Source: DASUFE01 sp036274675
GTDB taxonomy: Bacteria > Pseudomonadota > Gammaproteobacteria > HTCC5015
Direction: 5' to 3'
DNA length: 64,000 nt
NCBI GenBank assembly: GCA_036274675.1
Contig: DASUFE010000058.1
Span: forward strand, 1-64,000
Shown: positions 17,228 to 25,133 of the stretch, piece after piece
Layout of the letters: each line of letters begins with the position of its first letter
Numbering within the stretch: the stretch's first letter is position 1
Position numbers and translations under genes: made by a program
Notes under the pieces: model-generated
Database searches by the model: none
Told to the model about the DNA's origin: nothing
Seen by the model: only the letters and a program-made list of their open reading frames with translations

Positions 17228-17923
17228 TCAAACGCTTAAATGCCGCTTAACCAGGTCCTCACTCAGCCCGGAAATGGCGCCCCCTGCCAGAATGCGGCCC
17301 TTGCCCATGATATGAAACCGGTCGGCTACCCGCCGTGCGAAGGGCAGCTTCTGTTCAACCAGCAACACCGTCAGCCCCTGCTCGCGGTTCAAGCGCCCGA
17401 TGATATCCCCGATTTCGCGCACGATATTCGGCTGGATGCCCTCCGTGGGCTCGTCCAGGATCAGCAGTTTGGGATCCAGCACCAGCGCCCGGCCGATGGC
17501 CAGTTGCTGCTGTTGTCCGCCGGACAGGTCACCGCCGCGGCGATGCCGCATATCCTTCAATACCGGGAACAGCTCATAAATCAGGTCCGGGATGCGGCGC
17601 TTGCCATCGGCCCGCGCTGGCAGGGAGACCTTCAAGTTCTCCTCCACCGTCAAGCGCGGGAAAATTTCGCGTCCCTGCGGTACGTAGCCGATGCCGAGGC
17701 GTGGCCGCTGCTCGGCCGGCAGCCGCGACAGATTCCGGCCGGCAAAGCCGATCTCGCCCGAGCGGGCGGGCAACAGGCCCATCAGGGTTTTGAGCAAGGT
17801 CGTCTTCCCGACCCCGTTGCGCCCCATCAGGCAGCTGCAAGTGCCGGCCGGTATTTCCAGGTCCACATCCCACAAGGTATGGCTCTGGCCGTAAAACTGG
17901 TTCAGGCGTTTGATCTGCAGCAT
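17228..17923 (-). CDS. urtE: Urea ABC transporter ATP-binding subunit UrtE
   Basis: Second ATPase of the UrtABCDE high-affinity urea importer, of the branched-chain-amino-acid transporter type (LivF-like). Walker A GRNGVGKTT, signature LSGGQQQQLAIG and Walker B LLILDEPTEG are intact. The ATG at 17923 (MLQIKRLNQFYG) has AGGGTG six bases upstream and is preferred over an in-frame GTG at 17932; it gives 231 residues. The gene follows urtD by about 10 bases. It is the last gene of the urt run; the restriction-modification pair lies 31 bases beyond its stop. Confidence 0.95.
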   Translation of the reverse strand: MLQIKRLNQFYGQSHTLWDVDLEIPAGTCSCLMGRNGVGKTTLLKTLMGLLPARSGEIGFAGRNLSRLPAEQRPRLGIGYVPQGREIFPRLTVEENLKVSLPARADGKRRIPDLIYELFPVLKDMRHRRGGDLSGGQQQQLAIGRALVLDPKLLILDEPTEGIQPNIVREIGDIIGRLNREQGLTVLLVEQKLPFARRVADRFHIMGKGRILAGGAISGLSEDLVKRHLSV

Positions 17924-17933
17924 TTCATTCACC

Positions 17934-18770
17934 CTATTCGCCCAAATACACTTCGATCACTTTCGGATCGTTCTGTATATCGTTCATGCCGCCCTCGGCC
18001 AGCACGCGGCCCTCATGCAACACCGTGACCTTACGCGCGATCGAGCGCACGAACTCCATATCATGTTCCACCACCACCACACTGTGACGGCCGGCCAACG
18101 AGATCAAAAGCTCGGCGGTACGCTCGGTTTCTTGCGCGCTCATGCCGGCGACGGGTTCGTCCACCAGCAGCAGCCGCGGATTCTGTACCAGCAGCATGCC
18201 GATCTCGAGCCATTGTTTCTGCCCGTGGGACAACAATCCCGCCTGACGCTTCACTTCCGCCTGCAACCCGATAGTACGCAGGACTTCGTCGATGCGATCG
18301 ACCTGTTCCCCATCGAGTTGCGCGAACAGAACAGGCCAGACACGTTTGTCCGCCGCCAGCGCCAACTCCAGGTTCTCGAATACGCTCAGGGTCTCGAACA
18401 CGGTTGGTTTCTGGAACTTGCGGCCGATGCCCGCCTCGGCGATCTCAGGCTCGGTGAGATTCTGCAGATCGATCAACTGGCCGAAATACACCGTCCCCCG
18501 GTCGGCCCGGGTCTTGCCGGTGATCACGTCCATCATCGTGGTCTTGCCGGCGCCATTGGGTCCGATAATGCAGCGCAACTCACCGTCGTCGATATACAGG
18601 GTCAAGCCGTTCAGGGCCTTGAAGCCGTCGAAGCTGACTGTTACATCCTCGAGGTACAGGATCGGACCATGGGTGGTATCCAGCGACTCGCCGGCAACGC
18701 CCTGCTCGGCGATAAAACGCGGGTCCTGGCCGCGGCCCATCAATTTTCGTATCGGCGCGAGCGGTCTCAT
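17934..18770 (-). CDS. urtD: Urea ABC transporter ATP-binding subunit UrtD
   Basis: First ATPase of the urea importer (LivG-like). Walker A GPNGAGKTT, the family segment GIGRKFQKPTVFE, signature LSHGQKQWLEIG, Walker B LLLVDEPVAGMS and the switch histidine in VVVVEHDMEF are all present. The frame is open to 18896, but the ATG at 18770 overlaps the urtC stop by four bases (ATGA) and yields 278 residues, the usual length. Here the usual LSGG signature is LSHG, as in other UrtD proteins. Downstream urtE starts within about ten bases. Confidence 0.95.
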   Translation of the reverse strand: MRPLAPIRKLMGRGQDPRFIAEQGVAGESLDTTHGPILYLEDVTVSFDGFKALNGLTLYIDDGELRCIIGPNGAGKTTMMDVITGKTRADRGTVYFGQLIDLQNLTEPEIAEAGIGRKFQKPTVFETLSVFENLELALAADKRVWPVLFAQLDGEQVDRIDEVLRTIGLQAEVKRQAGLLSHGQKQWLEIGMLLVQNPRLLLVDEPVAGMSAQETERTAELLISLAGRHSVVVVEHDMEFVRSIARKVTVLHEGRVLAEGGMNDIQNDPKVIEVYLGE

Positions 18771-19891
18771 ACCGGCAGCTCCTGTTCCTGTTGCGCATGC
18801 GATGGCGGTTTGCGCCTGCGCCGCAGCAAGCCGGCAATACCGCGCGGCAGCAAGATCGTGACCAGCACAAACAGCGCGCCTAGAGCGAACAGCCACGCCT
18901 CGGGCATAAAGCTGGTGAAGAAAGTCTTGGCGTAATTTACCAGTACCGCGCCCGCGACCGCCCCGTAGAGTGTGCCGCGGCCGCCGATGGCCACCCAGAT
19001 CACGAGCTCAATCGAATTGAGGGGGGAGAATTCGCTCGGGTTGATAATGCCCACCTGCGGTACATACAAAGCGCCCGCGATACCGGCCAGGACCGCTGAT
19101 AACACGAAGACCCAGAGCTTGAATTTCTCAACCCGGTACCCGACGAAGCGCGCCCGGTCCTCGGTATCGCGTATCGCGACGATAACCCGGCCGAGCTTGG
19201 ATGCGACCACCGCGCGGCAGATCGCATAACCGCAGAGCAGCGCCGCGGCGGAAGCGACGAACAGCGCGACGCGCATGCCGTCCGCCTGCAGCGGGAAGCC
19301 GAGCAAATCCTTGAAATCCGTCAGTCCGTTATTGCCGCCAAAACCCATATCGTTGCGGAAGAAGGCCAGCAGCAGCGCGTAGGTGAGCGCTTGCGTGATG
19401 ATGGAAAGATAGACGCCTGTAACACGCGAGCGAAAGGCGAGCCAACCGAAGACATACGCGAGCAGGGCCGGCACCGCGATCACCATCAGCAGCGCGAACC
19501 AGAACATATCGAAGCCGTGCCAGTACCAGGGCAATTCTTTCCAGTTCAGGAACACCATGAAATCCGGCAGCACCGGGTCGGCGTAAACACCGCGAGTACC
19601 GATCTGGCGCATCAGGTACATGCCCATCGCGTAGCCGCCGAGCGCGAAGAAAGCGCCATGGCCGAGGCTGAGAATGCCGCAATAGCCCCACACCAGGTCG
19701 AGCGCCAGCGCCAGCAGCGCATAACAGAGATACTTGCCGAGAAGCGTGACCGTGTAGGTCGACATGTGCAGCGCGGAATCCTGCGGCGCCAGCAGATTGA
19801 ACACCATGACCGCGGTCGCGAGCAGGGCCAGCAGAACGCCCAGGATCTGGCCGCCGCGATCATCCAGTATAAGACGGCCGAGGTATCTCAT
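18767..19891 (-). CDS. urtC: Urea ABC transporter permease UrtC
   Basis: Inner-membrane permease of the urea importer (LivM-like), with about ten hydrophobic segments over 374 residues. Family landmarks are WGYCGILSLGHGAFFALGGYAMGMYLMRQ near residue 70 and VIVAIRDTEDRARFVGYRVEKFKL in the loop that contacts the ATPases. The ATG at 19891 shares one base with the urtB stop (TGATG), and the urtC stop overlaps urtD by four bases, so urtB-urtC-urtD are translationally coupled. The frame continues upstream to 20062, but that extension lies inside urtB and is not coding. Confidence 0.95.
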   Translation of the reverse strand: MRYLGRLILDDRGGQILGVLLALLATAVMVFNLLAPQDSALHMSTYTVTLLGKYLCYALLALALDLVWGYCGILSLGHGAFFALGGYAMGMYLMRQIGTRGVYADPVLPDFMVFLNWKELPWYWHGFDMFWFALLMVIAVPALLAYVFGWLAFRSRVTGVYLSIITQALTYALLLAFFRNDMGFGGNNGLTDFKDLLGFPLQADGMRVALFVASAAALLCGYAICRAVVASKLGRVIVAIRDTEDRARFVGYRVEKFKLWVFVLSAVLAGIAGALYVPQVGIINPSEFSPLNSIELVIWVAIGGRGTLYGAVAGAVLVNYAKTFFTSFMPEAWLFALGALFVLVTILLPRGIAGLLRRRRKPPSHAQQEQELPV

Positions 19892-21516
19892 CAGTGCGCC
19901 TCCACAGCCCGGCCTTTCTGCGGGAACAACCCGCGCGGGCGTTTCTGTATAAAGAGGATGATGAACACCAGCACCAGGATCTTGGCCACCACCGCGCCCG
20001 CCATCGGCTCCAGGAATTTGTTGGCCACGCCGAGCGAGATGCCGCCGACCAGCGTGCCCCACAGATTGCCGACGCCGCCGAAGACCACCACCATGAAAGA
20101 ATCGATGATGTAGCCCTGCCCCAGATTCGGGCCGACATTAGTCAGTTGACTCAACGCTACTCCTGCGACGCCGGCGATACCGGAACCGAGGCTGAATGTC
20201 AGCGCGTCCACCCAGCCGGTGCGGATGCCGACGGCCCGCGCCATGGCCCGGTTCTGCGCCACGGCCCGCACTTCCAGCCCGAGCCTGCTGCGCTTGAGCA
20301 GCGCCACCAGCGCCGCGAACACCAGCATCGCGAAAATAAAAACATAGAGCCGGTTGCAGGTCAGCGACAGCACGTCGTTGATCTGCCAGGAGCCGCTCAT
20401 CCACTGCGGCGTCACCACGGCGACGTTCTGCGCCGATATCAAAGTGCGCACCAGCTGCTGCAGAATCAGGCTGATGCCGAAGGTCGCAAGCAGGGTTTCC
20501 AGCGGGCGTCCGTACAGAAAGCGGATCACGCCGCGTTCGATGGCGACGCCCGCCGCCCCGGAAACCAGGAAAGCCGCCGGCACCGCGATCAGCAAGGAAA
20601 GCTCGATATGATTCGGAAAGATCTGCTGCACCGCATAGGTCGTATAGGCGCCCAGCATCATCAACTCACCGTGCGCCATATTGATCACACCCATGACACC
20701 GAAAGTGATGGCGAGCCCGATGGCGATCAGCACCAGGATCGATCCCATGCTCAAGCCGAAGAACAGGGTTTCGACGAAACCGTAAAACCGGATCCTGCCT
20801 TCGATCGAAGCCAGAGTCTGCGCCGCCTTCTTGCGTACCGCCGCGTCGGGGTGGTTCTCACTCACATTGGCAATGGCTCCTCGTATTTCGGTGCCCAGGC
20901 TACCCTGCAGTACGGCCAGCGCCTGCATCACCCGGGCGCTGTCCACGGAGGTCAGATCCGATAGCGCGACCGCGATCTCCATGGCATCGCGCACTCCGGC
21001 ATCCTGTTCGTCCGGCAGCCGTTGCCGTAACAGCGCCGCGGCTTCGGGGCCCAGATGGCCGGTCAATTCGATAACCGCGGCCAACCGTATCGCGGCGTCC
21101 GGACTTTCAAGATCGAAACGCGCCATACTTTCCCGCAACAGGCTGCGCAGGCTGTTATTCAGACTGATACGCTTCACGGCCGATGTTTCGACCACTCCGA
21201 GGCCAGCGCCGGATATGGCATCGGTCAGCTGATAGCCGTCCTCATGTTCGGCGACGATCACAATCGTCCCGTCTTCGCGACAGTAAAGCCGCCCCTCCAG
21301 CAGGGCTTTCAAAATCGCGGGCGCCCGCTCGTGGCCGGTCGCCGCCAGCTCCCGGATAGCCGATTCCTTGCCGCTGAAACTCCCGGCGTTGAGCGCCGTT
21401 AGCTTTTGCGCGAAGTCATCCCGGGCAAGGACCGACGCGGGCAACATCAACATAATCAAAATTCCTGACGCAAGGACGCCATGACGCAGAGAGAACACTT
21501 TCATTATTTGATTCAT
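19891..21516 (-). CDS. urtB: Urea ABC transporter permease UrtB
   Basis: Inner-membrane permease of the urea importer (LivH-like) with the long N-terminal extracytoplasmic part typical of UrtB. A signal peptide (about residues 8-32) is followed by a helical HEAT-like region (about 35-230), then the permease (about 240-530) with GVINMAHGELMMLGAYTTYAV and GGVGNLWGTLVGG. The ATG at 21516 has AGGGA about seven bases upstream; 21522 and 21504 are other in-frame ATGs. It lies 198 bases after urtA, separated by a probable attenuating hairpin. Confidence 0.93.
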   Translation of the reverse strand: MNQIMKVFSLRHGVLASGILIMLMLPASVLARDDFAQKLTALNAGSFSGKESAIRELAATGHERAPAILKALLEGRLYCREDGTIVIVAEHEDGYQLTDAISGAGLGVVETSAVKRISLNNSLRSLLRESMARFDLESPDAAIRLAAVIELTGHLGPEAAALLRQRLPDEQDAGVRDAMEIAVALSDLTSVDSARVMQALAVLQGSLGTEIRGAIANVSENHPDAAVRKKAAQTLASIEGRIRFYGFVETLFFGLSMGSILVLIAIGLAITFGVMGVINMAHGELMMLGAYTTYAVQQIFPNHIELSLLIAVPAAFLVSGAAGVAIERGVIRFLYGRPLETLLATFGISLILQQLVRTLISAQNVAVVTPQWMSGSWQINDVLSLTCNRLYVFIFAMLVFAALVALLKRSRLGLEVRAVAQNRAMARAVGIRTGWVDALTFSLGSGIAGVAGVALSQLTNVGPNLGQGYIIDSFMVVVFGGVGNLWGTLVGGISLGVANKFLEPMAGAVVAKILVLVFIILFIQKRPRGLFPQKGRAVEAH

Positions 21517-21673
21517 CTCCATTCCCTACCGATAAATTACCCGTCAACGCGCAGGACGCACTAATGTCGCGAAGATCTCTCAATCCGTGCTTCCGCAATG
21601 CAGTACTTTCATCCTCATTGCGAGAGAGTCGAGAGCGACTTTGCGTCAAGAATCTTTTGAACCGCGGCTTTTC

Positions 21674-21704
21674 AAAACAACGGGCACGCCAGGCATGCCC
21701 GTTG
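21674..21704 (-). terminator. Hairpin with T-run between urtA and urtB
   Basis: On the minus strand CAACGGGCA (21704-21696) pairs perfectly with TGCCCGTTG (21686-21678) and is followed by TTTT. It lies 17 bases past the urtA stop. It may be a leaky terminator or RNA-stabilising hairpin that keeps the periplasmic binding protein in excess over the permeases. Confidence 0.6.
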
Positions 21705-21720
21705 CATCAACAAACGATTA

Positions 21721-23037
21721 TTAGTAATTCTGCCCCGAACACTTTTTGGTCTTGAGATTGTAGTTACCGCATTTCAGGGAGACCCAGTCCGCCTGGATAT
21801 CCTTGCTCGCAGGCAGGAAGTCCGACCAGGCGTCTCCGGCAACCAGGCCTTCCGTCTCCCACACGGTGGCAAATTGGCCGTCCGCCTGGATCTCGCCGAT
21901 CAGCACCGGCTTGGTCAGGTGATGGTTGGGCAGCATCTCGGCAACACCGCCCGTCAGGTTCGGCTGCTTGATTCCGATCATCGCGTCGATGACCTTGTCG
22001 GCCTGGGTGGTCTTGGCCTTCTCGACCGCCTTCACCCACATATTGAAGCCGATATAATGCGCTTCCATGGGATCGTTGGTGACGCGCTTCTTGTTCTTGA
22101 TGAAGTCGTGCCACTTCTTGATAAACTCGGCGTTCGCGGGGGAATCTACGCTCATGAAGTAATTCCAGGCGGCCAGGTGCCCGACCAGCGGCTTGGTATC
22201 GATGCCGGAGAGTTCTTCCTCGCCGACGGAGAAAGCGACTACCGGAATCGTCTCGGCTGAAATACCCTGGTTGCCGAGTTCCTTATAGAAAGGAACGTTG
22301 GCATCCCCGTTGATGGTGGAAACCACCGCGGTCTTCTTGCCCGCGCTGCCGAACTTCTTGATATCCGCGACGATCGACTGCCAGTCGGAATGGCCGAAGG
22401 GCGTATAGTTGATCATGATATCGGCTGGTGCGACGCCTTTGTCCTTTAAATACTGCTCGAGAATCTTGTTGGTGGTGCGCGGGTAGACGTAGTCCGTACC
22501 GGCCAGCACCCAACGCTTGACGCCGATTTCCTTCATCAGATAATCCACCGCCGGAATCGCCTGCTGGTTAGGCGCGGCGCCGGTGTAGAACACGTTGCGC
22601 GAGGACTCTTCGCCCTCATACTGCACGGGGTAGAACAGGATGCTGTTCAACTCTTCGAACACCGGCAGCACCGACTTGCGAGATACCGAAGTCCAACAGC
22701 CGAATACCACGTCCACCTTGTCCTTCTCAATCAGTTCGCGGGCCTTTTCGGCGAACTTCGGCCAGTCGGAGGCCGGATCGACCACCACCGCTTCCAGTTT
22801 CCTGCCGAGCAGGCCGCCCTGCTTGTTCTGCTCGTCCACCAGCATCAGAACGGTGTCTTTCAAGGTCGTTTCGCTGATCGCCATGGTGCCGGACAACGAA
22901 TGCAGCACGCCTACCTTGATGGTTTCTGCCTTGCCCGCCTTGGCATCGTCGGCGGCCATGGCTGCGGAAGCAGCGAATGCCGACCATACCAAGGTCAACA
23001 AGGCGCCGGTACGTATCATCTTTCTAACTCTGCTCAT
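21721..23037 (-). CDS. urtA: Urea ABC transporter substrate-binding protein UrtA
   Basis: Periplasmic urea-binding protein of the UrtABCDE importer (438 residues). A signal peptide covers about residues 1-28 (cleavage near AAMAAD). The mature part is a Peripla_BP_6-type fold with family segments KVGVLHSLSGTMAISE, DPASDWPKFAEKARELI, VFGCWTSVSRKSVLPVFEE and QYEGEESSRNVFYTGAAPNQQ. It is the first gene of the urt run, 206 bases after ureG, and has its own sigma-54-type promoter match at 23107-23122. Confidence 0.96.
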   Translation of the reverse strand: MSRVRKMIRTGALLTLVWSAFAASAAMAADDAKAGKAETIKVGVLHSLSGTMAISETTLKDTVLMLVDEQNKQGGLLGRKLEAVVVDPASDWPKFAEKARELIEKDKVDVVFGCWTSVSRKSVLPVFEELNSILFYPVQYEGEESSRNVFYTGAAPNQQAIPAVDYLMKEIGVKRWVLAGTDYVYPRTTNKILEQYLKDKGVAPADIMINYTPFGHSDWQSIVADIKKFGSAGKKTAVVSTINGDANVPFYKELGNQGISAETIPVVAFSVGEEELSGIDTKPLVGHLAAWNYFMSVDSPANAEFIKKWHDFIKNKKRVTNDPMEAHYIGFNMWVKAVEKAKTTQADKVIDAMIGIKQPNLTGGVAEMLPNHHLTKPVLIGEIQADGQFATVWETEGLVAGDAWSDFLPASKDIQADWVSLKCGNYNLKTKKCSGQNY

Positions 23038-23106
23038 ATTTCACCCTTATGGTTGTATGCATCTGAATGACTCTGGCTTCTGTTTTTCAACAGCCCGCCA
23101 GTCAAA

Positions 23107-23122
23107 AGCAATTTGTATACCA
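23107..23122 (-). promoter_or_regulatory. Sigma-54 (RpoN) promoter upstream of urtA
   Basis: The minus strand reads TGGTATACAAATTGCT, with GG and GC at the -24/-12 spacing and the TTGCT end of the sigma-54 consensus (TGGCAC-N5-TTGCW). It lies 70 bases before the urtA ATG in the ureG-urtA gap. This fits nitrogen-limitation control by NtrC. Confidence 0.65.
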
Positions 23123-23206
23123 GCGCCATTTTCGATTCAGGTTCCCGTTTTTCAGCGTTTTTGCCGAGCCGGCGCAAATTGCGCGCTCCATTCCGGATTC
23201 ACTGCC

Positions 23207-23221
23207 GCACCAAAGCGGCAC
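23207..23221. promoter_or_regulatory. Possible NtrC binding site
   Basis: GCACCAAAGCGGCAC matches the NtrC consensus GCACCAAAATGGTGC at 11 of 15 positions by eye, with a perfect left half. It lies roughly 85-115 bases upstream of the sigma-54 promoter, the usual enhancer distance. A second weak palindrome, GCGCAAATTGCGC, is at 23172-23184. Confidence 0.38.
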
Positions 23222-23242
23222 AAACGGCGCGGCAATGCGCGT

Positions 23243-23854
23243 TTAGTGGGCACTGAACACGCCCTGCGTCTTGATAAATGACACGATGTCCGCCAGGCCC
23301 TGCCCGGTTTTAAGGCAACTGAAGATAAAAGGCCTGTCGCCGCGCATTTTTCTGGCGTCGCGATCCATGACTTCGAGCGACGCACCGACGTAAGGTGCAA
23401 GATCGGTTTTATTGATGACCAGCAGGTCCGAACGCGTGATTCCAGGTCCGCCCTTGCGCGGGATCTTGTCGCCGGCCGCCACGTCGATGACATAGATAGT
23501 GAGGTCCGACAGCTCCGGACTGAAAGTTGCGCTCAGGTTGTCGCCGCCGCTCTCGACGAAGACGACATCCAGGTTGCCGAAATGCTGAGTCAGTTCGCTC
23601 ACCGCCGCCAGATTCATCGAGGCATCCTCGCGGATCGCGGTATGCGGACAGCCGCCGGTTTCGACGCCGCGCACACGCTCGGCCGGCAGCGCACGATGGC
23701 GAATCAGGAATTCGGCGTCTTCCTTTGTGTATATGTCGTTGGTGACGACCGCCACCTGCAGTTCGTCCCGCAGTTTCTTGCACAGCGCGTATACCAGGGC
23801 GGTCTTGCCGGAACCCACCGGCCCGCCGATTCCCACTCGTAATGGCTCTTTCAT
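23243..23854 (-). CDS. ureG: Urease accessory GTPase UreG
   Basis: SIMIBI-class GTPase that drives nickel delivery to urease together with UreD, UreF and UreE. P-loop GGPVGSGKTAL is near residue 10, the metal-binding Cys-Pro-His motif is in GGCPHTAIRED, and NKTDLAPYVG is the guanine-specificity motif. The frame is open to 23995, but the ATG at 23854 (MKEPLRVGIGG) gives 203 residues, the usual size. It is the last gene of the urease operon, 13 bases after ureF. Confidence 0.97.
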   Translation of the reverse strand: MKEPLRVGIGGPVGSGKTALVYALCKKLRDELQVAVVTNDIYTKEDAEFLIRHRALPAERVRGVETGGCPHTAIREDASMNLAAVSELTQHFGNLDVVFVESGGDNLSATFSPELSDLTIYVIDVAAGDKIPRKGGPGITRSDLLVINKTDLAPYVGASLEVMDRDARKMRGDRPFIFSCLKTGQGLADIVSFIKTQGVFSAH

Positions 23855-23867
23855 ATAGTCTCCTGAA

Positions 23868-24554
23868 TCAAGATCTGAACAATCGGGTGTATTGGGTTTC
23901 GTGCAGGGCGCAGGCGACGGCGAAAGCCGGCGACATTTGCCCGATATCCTCATCCTGCAGTCGCGACGCGCTGCCCGCGACTTCCGGGATGGCATCCGCC
24001 AGAGCCAGCAGCGTGCGCTGGCCGGCCGTCTGGCCGAGCGGTATCAGCTTGATCGCGGCGGCGACCTGGTTTTCGCACCAGGCCCATGCGTAACCGGCGG
24101 CGGCATCGGTCCCCGGTATTTCCCATTCGGCCGCCGCCAGCGCGAACATCAAGGCAAAGGAGCATTTGTCTTCTGCGGGCCAGTCGCGCGCGCGCGGGAT
24201 GCCGAGCTCCGGCAGCAGCTTCTTCAGCGAACCGCCCATCTGGCAGTCCTCCGCATGCAGCTCGGACGCTTCACGCGCCGCCAGTAACCAGGAATTCCAG
24301 TAATCCAGAGCCCGCATATCGCCGTCCACCCAGGCTTTATGCATGCGCAGCAGCACCGGCAGGTCCAGTGCGCCGAGCATATGACGCAGTTGTCCCTTTA
24401 TCCAATGGAGGACGCATTGCTCGGTCTTCACCCAACCATTCTCAACCGCCGTTTCCATCCCCTGCGAATAGCTGTAGGCGCCGACCGGCAGTGCGGGACT
24501 CACCAGCTGCCACAGCCGCAACTGTGACATCAATGCAGAGCGCTCAATGCGCAT
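23868..24554 (-). CDS. ureF: Urease accessory protein UreF
   Basis: All-helical accessory protein that bridges UreD and UreG in the nickel-insertion complex. The family start LWQLVSPALPVGAYSYSQGME and the tail with DEDIGQMSPAFAVACALHETQYTRLFRS are clear. Two starts are possible. The ATG at 24554 gives 228 residues, overlaps ureE by 11 bases and has GGGA seven bases upstream. The ATG at 24530 (MSQLRLWQ) is 13 bases after ureE but has no visible ribosome site. It is followed by ureG. Confidence 0.94.
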   Translation of the reverse strand: MRIERSALMSQLRLWQLVSPALPVGAYSYSQGMETAVENGWVKTEQCVLHWIKGQLRHMLGALDLPVLLRMHKAWVDGDMRALDYWNSWLLAAREASELHAEDCQMGGSLKKLLPELGIPRARDWPAEDKCSFALMFALAAAEWEIPGTDAAAGYAWAWCENQVAAAIKLIPLGQTAGQRTLLALADAIPEVAGSASRLQDEDIGQMSPAFAVACALHETQYTRLFRS

Positions 24555-25017
24555 GACCAAGTCCCGCATGCATCGAATGCCCGCCATAGGCTCCGTCAAC
24601 CGGTTCAAAAGGCGTCTCTTCGGCGAGCACTTCCAGACCGAGCGCGCGCACCATCTCATCGAGCACATGGTCGTGCAGATAACGGCACCAGCCCTGGCCG
24701 ATCTGCAACGGTACGTGGCGGTTGCCGAGGTGGTAGCAGACGTGCGTCAGCAGCAGCGGCGAGGAACTGGATGCGGTGGAAACCGCTTCGGTCGCGGCCC
24801 GGATCTCGATCACGCTGCCATCCTGCGCCTGCAGCAGATCGCCTGCCCGCAGCGCTTTGCCGCGCGGCAGGGATAATGCCGCGGGCAGTCCGTTGTCCAG
24901 TTTCACCTTGCAACGGCTTTTCTGACGTTCATGGAACGGCAGCGTAAGCGTGGTCAGGACTTCCACCTTGCCCTGCCCCACCGCAAACAACCGCCTTGTA
25001 AAAACCAGTTCTTGCAT
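24544..25017 (-). CDS. ureE: Urease accessory metallochaperone UreE
   Basis: Nickel-carrying dimeric chaperone for urease. The N-terminal domain (residues 1-70) has FHERQKSRCKVKLDNG and LPRGKALRAGDLL. The C-terminal metal-binding domain has CYHLGNRHVPLQIG with the conserved dimer-interface His, and a short His-containing tail (GGHSMHAGLGHAH) rather than the long poly-His tail seen in some species. The ATG at 25017 (MQELVFTRRL) gives 157 residues. The gene overlaps ureF and follows ureC after a 116-base gap filled by an inverted repeat. Confidence 0.93.
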   Translation of the reverse strand: MQELVFTRRLFAVGQGKVEVLTTLTLPFHERQKSRCKVKLDNGLPAALSLPRGKALRAGDLLQAQDGSVIEIRAATEAVSTASSSSPLLLTHVCYHLGNRHVPLQIGQGWCRYLHDHVLDEMVRALGLEVLAEETPFEPVDGAYGGHSMHAGLGHAH

Positions 25018-25032
25018 AAAATTCTTAAGACC

Positions 25033-25127
25033 AACCACAGAGGGCACAAAGTACACGGATAAAAAATCTATAAGATTTCTTATTTCTAAAATTCATACTC
25101 TCCGTGCGCTCCGTGTTCTCAGTGGTT
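25033..25127. repeat. CACAGAG inverted repeat (copy B) between ureC and ureE
   Basis: The left arm 25033-25059 (AACCACAGAGGGCACAAAG...) and right arm 25101-25127 (...GTGTTCTCAGTGGTT) are complementary at 20 of 27 positions, with a 41-base A/T-rich centre. It fills the ureC-ureE gap. It belongs to the same family as the repeats at 1049, 27571 and 58710. Confidence 0.75.
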
Positions 25128-25133
25128 TTATTT

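Noticed and set aside
19891..20964. 356-codon plus-strand frame opposite urtB
   Set aside because: It mirrors urtB codons, is His/Gln/Arg-rich and resembles no family.
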